A stretch of 20,273 nt of DNA from NCBI GenBank assembly GCA_039933015.1, contig JBDTOX010000045.1, forward strand, positions 1 through 20,273, read 5' to 3'. Positions 16,934 through 20,273 of the stretch are shown here, in pieces; the stretch's first letter is position 1, and every line of letters starts with the position of its first letter. A program made the translations under genes and the position numbers. Under the pieces are notes generated by a model. That model saw only the letters and a list, made by a program, of their open reading frames with translations, was not told where the DNA came from and ran no database searches. Origin of the DNA: JBDTOX01 sp039933015. GTDB taxonomy: Bacteria > Pseudomonadota > Gammaproteobacteria > Burkholderiales > Methylophilaceae.

Positions 16934-18237
16934 GGCTGGCTTCCCTTTAATGACTGACGGCCCGAGAAAAGATTATCGTGATCAAGCAAATAGGCCAGCT
17001 GGATAGCTGCGCGCTGCCTGTCCGCCATGATGCTCCAGTGCTCAATCTCGACTTCGAGCACGCCGCGCCGGGCCTCCCACACCTCGGCAAGGTTCTGCTT
17101 GCCTGCCGCATAGCCCGCTTGGGCCAGCGTAAGCCTGGCTTCGGCAATAGGGATCAGCCGCTGCTGATGCTCGTTTTCGCGGGCCTCCGCAATGTCCCAG
17201 TCGGCTTTTGCCGCTTCGAGCTCGGCAGCCAATACGTGCCTGCGGTCTTCGGTGAGTTTGCGGGCTTTTTCCACAAGCATGAGTTTTTCCGCCGTGCGGC
17301 GGTCCTGGCGATTGGCCCTGTCCCACGGCAGGTCAATGGCAATCTGGAACGTCACCATATCGCTCAAGTCTGAACGGCGCTTGCCGTACATGACCTCCCA
17401 GCTCCAGTTCTGCAGGCGCTCCGCCTTGGCGCGCTCCGCGTCGGTTTCGGCGACCACCTCAAGCTGGCGGGCATTCTGCATTAAGGGATGGCTTTCGATT
17501 TCTTCAGACGCCTTGTCGGAGCCAGGCATAGCGCTCATGGCCGGCAGCTCAGGCGCTAGCGGCCGCACAGCGGCCTGGCCTATCCAGCGTGCCAGCAGGG
17601 ATCGCGCCTTGCGTTCGTCACGCTGCGCTGTCAAACGCTTGTCGTTCATCATCGACACCTGGCTGTCGAGGCGCAGCACATCACCTGCCTGTGCTGCGCC
17701 TGAAGCAACGCGGGCGGTGGCGACTTTGCGCTCGGCCGTCATGTCGTCGGCGAGGCGCTGGTAAAGCTCGCTTTTGCGCTGCGCTTCATACACATCCAGC
17801 CAGGCTAGCGCAACATCGCGCTGGATGGAGCGTGCCGTGGCCAGTTGCTCGGCATGGTACTGCCCGGCCTCGGCCTCCATTTTTCTGGAGGCGGCTGCGC
17901 GCTTGGCTTGCGGGGTGACTTCCTGCATGAGACCTATGGTCGACATGGTCATGTCATCGCGATTGAAATTCAGCGCGTCGCCATGGTTGATGGGCAGATT
18001 CTGCACGCCCAGCTTCAGCTTGGGATCCGGCAACTGCCCCTCGGCCACCGCGGCTTCGCGCGAAGCCGCTGCTGCATCGTCCAAAGACTGCAGCAAGGGT
18101 TGGTTTTGCGTCGCCAATAACATGGCCTCGTCTAACGACAAACTTTGCTCCGGCGATAAGCTTGGTCCGGCATGCGCGGTAAGCATGAACAAGAACAAGC
18201 CGCATAGCAGCGCTTTACCTAGGGTAAGGTTATTCAT
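16930..18237 (-). CDS. cusC: CusC-type TolC-family outer membrane channel
   Basis: A 435-residue outer membrane efflux protein with a signal peptide (about 1-23, cleaved near LTAHA-G) and two TolC repeats: LSLDEAMLLATQNQPLLQSLDD, then LPDPKLKLGVQNLP, a long coiled coil, and the second repeat ending with GYAAGKQNLAEVWEARRGVLE. It forms the exit duct for CusBA. The ATG at 18237 has GGAG six bases upstream; a TTG one codon earlier is too close to that site. No lipobox Cys is present, unlike E. coli CusC, which is lipidated. It overlaps cusB by four bases. Sequence divergence from czcC in this window is high, so it is not a recent duplicate. Confidence 0.88.
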   Translation of the reverse strand: MNNLTLGKALLCGLFLFMLTAHAGPSLSPEQSLSLDEAMLLATQNQPLLQSLDDAAAASREAAVAEGQLPDPKLKLGVQNLPINHGDALNFNRDDMTMSTIGLMQEVTPQAKRAAASRKMEAEAGQYHAEQLATARSIQRDVALAWLDVYEAQRKSELYQRLADDMTAERKVATARVASGAAQAGDVLRLDSQVSMMNDKRLTAQRDERKARSLLARWIGQAAVRPLAPELPAMSAMPGSDKASEEIESHPLMQNARQLEVVAETDAERAKAERLQNWSWEVMYGKRRSDLSDMVTFQIAIDLPWDRANRQDRRTAEKLMLVEKARKLTEDRRHVLAAELEAAKADWDIAEARENEHQQRLIPIAEARLTLAQAGYAAGKQNLAEVWEARRGVLEVEIEHWSIMADRQRAAIQLAYLLDHDNLFSGRQSLKGSQP

Positions 18238-18270
18238 CAAACACTCCTGTAAGCTTAAAGAAATGACAGA

Positions 18271-18289
18271 TCAGGGAGCCAGTCCCTGA
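18271..18289. repeat. Short stem-loop between the leader-protein gene and cusC
   Basis: TCAGGGA (18271-18277) and TCCCTGA (18283-18289) form a perfect 7-bp stem with a 5-base loop in the 60-base gap before cusC. It occupies the same place as the long inverted repeat between czcI and czcC, and could limit read-through or stabilise the cusCBA message. No T run follows directly. Confidence 0.45.
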
Positions 18290-18297
18290 ACGTCACT

Positions 18298-18657
18298 TCA
18301 GGCAGGAGGTTTTACAGGCGGGGAAAGGTCTGCGGACACGGCCAGCGGAACAAGGTGAGGCAGTGTCGTGTTGGAAAAATGCGGAGTAGCGTAGGTAGCC
18401 AACAGCCCTAAAGGGGCTACTTGTGACACATGACAACCAGCCATGCTGCAGGTTTTATGCTGATCCTGGTGTTGATCCTGAGCAGGCTTCTGATGATGGC
18501 AATGGTCTGCATCCATATCAGCCATTTCAATTTCAGCGGATGTAGCTTGAGTCCCGATATTCGATAGAAGGCATGCAGTTGAGCACGCAGCAGCCATTGC
18601 CTGGCTTGAGACCAGTACAAGCATTAGGACCAGGGCGAGGATGCGGCTGAATTTCAT
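18298..18657 (-). CDS. Small secreted Cys/His/Met-rich protein at the head of the cus operon
   Basis: A 119-residue protein I do not recognise with certainty. It has a signal peptide (about 1-22, ending AMAA), an early CSTAC pair (C25, C29), then an acidic, metal-ligand-rich stretch MADMDADHCHHQK...DQHQDQHKTCSMAGCH (about 45-76) with three Cys and six His, and a Pro-rich tail. The composition suggests a periplasmic copper or silver buffer. It precedes cusC by 60 bases on the same strand, as czcI precedes czcC. The shared layout (signal peptide, Cys/His blocks, Pro-rich end) hints that it is a diverged CzcI/DUF2946-like leader protein, but sequence similarity by eye is low. There is no good Shine-Dalgarno before the ATG at 18657. 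Confidence 0.7.
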   Translation of the reverse strand: MKFSRILALVLMLVLVSSQAMAAACSTACLLSNIGTQATSAEIEMADMDADHCHHQKPAQDQHQDQHKTCSMAGCHVSQVAPLGLLATYATPHFSNTTLPHLVPLAVSADLSPPVKPPA

Positions 18658-18666
18658 GACACTCGG

Positions 18667-18695
18667 ACTTTAGCACCTCAACCGGCTTCCAACAA
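18667..18695 (-). promoter_or_regulatory. Candidate promoter for the cus operon
   Basis: On the minus strand TTGTTG (18690-18695), 17 bases, then TGC-TAAAGT (second element 18667-18672), an extended -10 arrangement. It ends nine bases before the ATG at 18657. The perfect dyad at 18696-18716 abuts its upstream element, the place expected for an activator. The upstream element itself is weak, which would fit activator dependence. Confidence 0.3.
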
Positions 18696-18716
18696 GTTGC
18701 AGCTATTTGCTGCAAC
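18696..18716. repeat. 8-bp perfect dyad upstream of the cus operon
   Basis: GTTGCAGC (18696-18703) and GCTGCAAC (18709-18716) with 5 bases between. It lies between two minus-strand genes, touching the candidate cus promoter. It may be an operator for a metal-responsive regulator, or the stem of a weak terminator for the upstream small gene (TTGTT follows it on the minus strand). It does not match the CusR or CueR boxes I know. Confidence 0.45.
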
Positions 18717-18809
18717 CCAATTGAACGGCTGCAGCGCATGCCCATGGCCGTCACCACAACCGTCACTGGAACCGCTATTATTGCCGATTCAGCACCAAGG
18801 CTATTTACA

Positions 18810-19052
18810 CTATTTGAGGCTGCGTTGCGCATCATTACATGCATGCGTCTTGCTACCTTTTTTCACACTTGCGGTCAGCTTGTGCCAGCCGGATTTAACT
18901 TGGCTACCGGCTTTATGCATGGCACTTGGCTGCTGCTTCGCTGCTCCATGTTTGACCTGGGAAGTATTGCCGCTTTTTGGCGCTACTGCTGCGTATGCAG
19001 GGATAGCTGCCATCAGGTAAGCGGTGACAATGCAAACAAGTAATTTTTTCAT
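18810..19052 (-). CDS. Small secreted Lys/His/Ser-rich hypothetical protein
   Basis: An 80-residue protein of unknown function. The first 22 residues (MKKLLVCIVTAYLMAAIPAYAA) form a clear signal peptide. The mature part is basic and low in complexity, rich in Lys, Ser, His and Ala (VKHGAAKQQ, MHKAGSQVKSGWHKL, KKGSKTHAC), with one Cys near the end. GAAGG lies four bases before the ATG, supporting a real gene. It is the first minus-strand gene upstream of the cus operon, 152 bases before the next gene, and is divergent from earP. Its composition recalls small basic periplasmic stress proteins, but I see no specific family match. Confidence 0.6.
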   Translation of the reverse strand: MKKLLVCIVTAYLMAAIPAYAAVAPKSGNTSQVKHGAAKQQPSAMHKAGSQVKSGWHKLTASVKKGSKTHACNDAQRSLK

Positions 19053-19144
19053 ATTGCCTTCTCATTATTGAGGTGGGGAACCTGAAAACTATGACCATGC
19101 CGGCTAGCCACTGCTTGCAATCGGGTCTATAGTTTCGCGCCAGC

Positions 19145-20273
19145 ATGCACAACAATCAAGGACTTAAAACGGAACCCTCCCCTTCGCGCCCGGCTTCACG
19201 CTGGGACATTTTTTGCCGCATAGTCGATAACTACGGTGATATCGGTGTTTGCTGGCGTTTGGCGCGGCAACTCACCACCGAATACGCATTAAGCGTGCGC
19301 ATGTGGGTGGATGATCTCGCTGTGGCAAAACGCTTGATCCCCGGGCTCGATAGCAGCCGCGAGGCACAGTGCATTGATGGCGTTGTAATCCGCCGCTGGC
19401 CAGTTAACTTCCCCGAAGCAGAAGTCGCCGATGTGGTGATCGAAGCCTTCGCCTGCGATATTCCGCAACGCTATCTGTCTGCGATGGTAACAACCCGGCC
19501 CGTATGGCTGAACCTGGAATACCTCTCGGCAGAGCCATGGGTAGCGGATTTCCATCTGCAGCCGTCTCCGCACCCCACCTTGCCATTGATCAAGCATTTC
19601 TACTTTCCCGGGTTTGGTCAGAACAGCGGCGGCCTGCTGCGCGAGCGGGGCCTGATCGAGGCGCGCGACGCATTCCGGCACGCAAAGCATGAGCAGGCCA
19701 TGTTTTGCAAAAAACTGGGCATTAGCGATGAGAAGCTTAAGGTCTCCCTGTTCTGCTACCCGCATGCAGCAGTCGCCGATTTGCTGGACAGCATGGCAAC
19801 ATGCTCTGTGCCCGTACTTTGCCTGGTATCCGATGGCAAGCTGCTGCCCGTGGTTGGCAGCCATCTCGGCCAGCAGTTGTCTGTTGGCGAAAAAATCACT
19901 AAAGACAACCTGACCTTGCAGGTGCTGCCTTTTCTCGGTCAAGCGGATTACGATCGGCTGTTATGGCTGTGCGATTTCAATTTTGTGCGCGGCGAGGATA
20001 GCTGGCTGCGTGCCATATGGGCTGGCAAGCCCATGATCTGGCAACCTTACAGGCAGGAAGAAGATACTCACCTGGTTAAGCTCAAGGCTTTTATCGACTG
20101 CCACATGCAAGGTCTGGCCGAGCGCGCCTATCAAGCCCTTGGCAAAGCCCATCTCGACTGGGCCAGCGGACGATGGCCTGCAGAAAACTGGCCGACACTG
20201 CTGGCACATTTGCCCATGCTCGAACGACATGCCGCTGACCAGGCAGAGCGGCTTGCTACGGAGCCGGACTTGG
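19145..20273 (+). CDS. earP: EarP, EF-P arginine rhamnosyltransferase (3' end beyond window)
   Basis: A nearly complete gene: 376 codons are visible and the frame is open at the window edge, close to the usual length of about 375-390. EarP transfers rhamnose from dTDP-beta-L-rhamnose to the conserved Arg of elongation factor P, which allows relief of polyproline stalling. The GT-B fold protein shows IVDNYGDIGVCWRLARQL (D28, D32, matching the two catalytic-site Asp of Pseudomonas EarP) and VRGEDSWLRAIWAGKPMIWQ (R282, E284, D285), the nucleotide-sugar site, followed by PYRQEEDTHLVKLKAF. The ATG at 19145 is the first after an in-frame TAG (19130). There is no Shine-Dalgarno; a TATAGT element at 19128-19133 could give a very short leader. 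The efp gene is expected just downstream. Confidence 0.95.
   Translation, partial: MHNNQGLKTEPSPSRPASRWDIFCRIVDNYGDIGVCWRLARQLTTEYALSVRMWVDDLAVAKRLIPGLDSSREAQCIDGVVIRRWPVNFPEAEVADVVIEAFACDIPQRYLSAMVTTRPVWLNLEYLSAEPWVADFHLQPSPHPTLPLIKHFYFPGFGQNSGGLLRERGLIEARDAFRHAKHEQAMFCKKLGISDEKLKVSLFCYPHAAVADLLDSMATCSVPVLCLVSDGKLLPVVGSHLGQQLSVGEKITKDNLTLQVLPFLGQADYDRLLWLCDFNFVRGEDSWLRAIWAGKPMIWQPYRQEEDTHLVKLKAFIDCHMQGLAERAYQALGKAHLDWASGRWPAENWPTLLAHLPMLERHAADQAERLATEPDL

Noticed and set aside
18697..19043. Plus-strand open frames opposite the small Lys/His-rich gene.
   Set aside because: The minus-strand frame has a signal peptide and a ribosome site; the plus-strand frames have neither.
19289..19942. A 217-codon minus-strand open frame.
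   Set aside because: It is antisense to earP, which carries the full family motifs across the same stretch.
1..20273. CRISPR arrays, insertion sequences, tRNA or rRNA genes, phage genes.
   Set aside because: No regularly spaced repeats, transposase motifs, cloverleaf genes or phage proteins were seen on either strand.

Overview
The window looks like a chromosomal segment of a betaproteobacterium, most likely in or near the Nitrosomonadales (Methylophilaceae or Gallionellaceae type). The grounds are an EarP-type EF-P arginine rhamnosyltransferase, an AddB-like nuclease of the betaproteobacterial 'probable DNA repair protein' kind, and a CzcI-type leader protein in front of a CzcCBA pump. This placement is inference from family content; no rRNA or phylogenetic marker is present.

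Layout. (1) 1-2979, minus strand: the start of an AddA/UvrD-like helicase-nuclease gene (cut by the window edge) and, upstream of it and overlapping by ATGA, a large AddB-like PD-(D/E)XK nuclease, together a double-strand-break repair pair. (2) 3229-4830, plus strand: housekeeping genes for a YihY/BrkB membrane protein and the transcript cleavage factor GreB. (3) 4858-18657, minus strand: a heavy-metal efflux island of about 14 kb. In the direction of transcription it reads: small secreted Cys/His protein (18657), cusC, cusB (with a fused CusF domain), cusA, a hairpin terminator candidate, czcI, czcC, czcB, czcA, a 141-bp remnant of another cusA 3' end, a stand-alone CusF-like protein, and a DUF3147 membrane protein. 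A further small secreted Lys/His-rich protein (19052) lies just upstream. (4) 19145-20273, plus strand: earP, running off the window.

How the genes work together. The cus set has every methionine position known for the Cu(I)/Ag(I) relay in E. coli CusA and CusB, and its gene junctions are ATGA overlaps, so it should move monovalent copper or silver from periplasm to outside. The czc set carries the CzcA D402/D408/E415 proton-relay residues and His-rich adaptor and leader proteins, typical of divalent-cation (Zn/Co/Cd) efflux. Both pump operons share one plan: a small secreted Cys/His-rich leader protein, an intergenic stem-loop, then outer-membrane channel, adaptor and RND pump. No sensor-regulator pair is present in the window.

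The most notable hidden element is the cusA-like remnant between czcA and the CusF-like gene. It suggests the czc block joined or replaced part of a former second cus operon, leaving behind its tail and its CusF-like chaperone. I did not find an obviously new system; the interest lies in this remodelled tandem metal-efflux locus.
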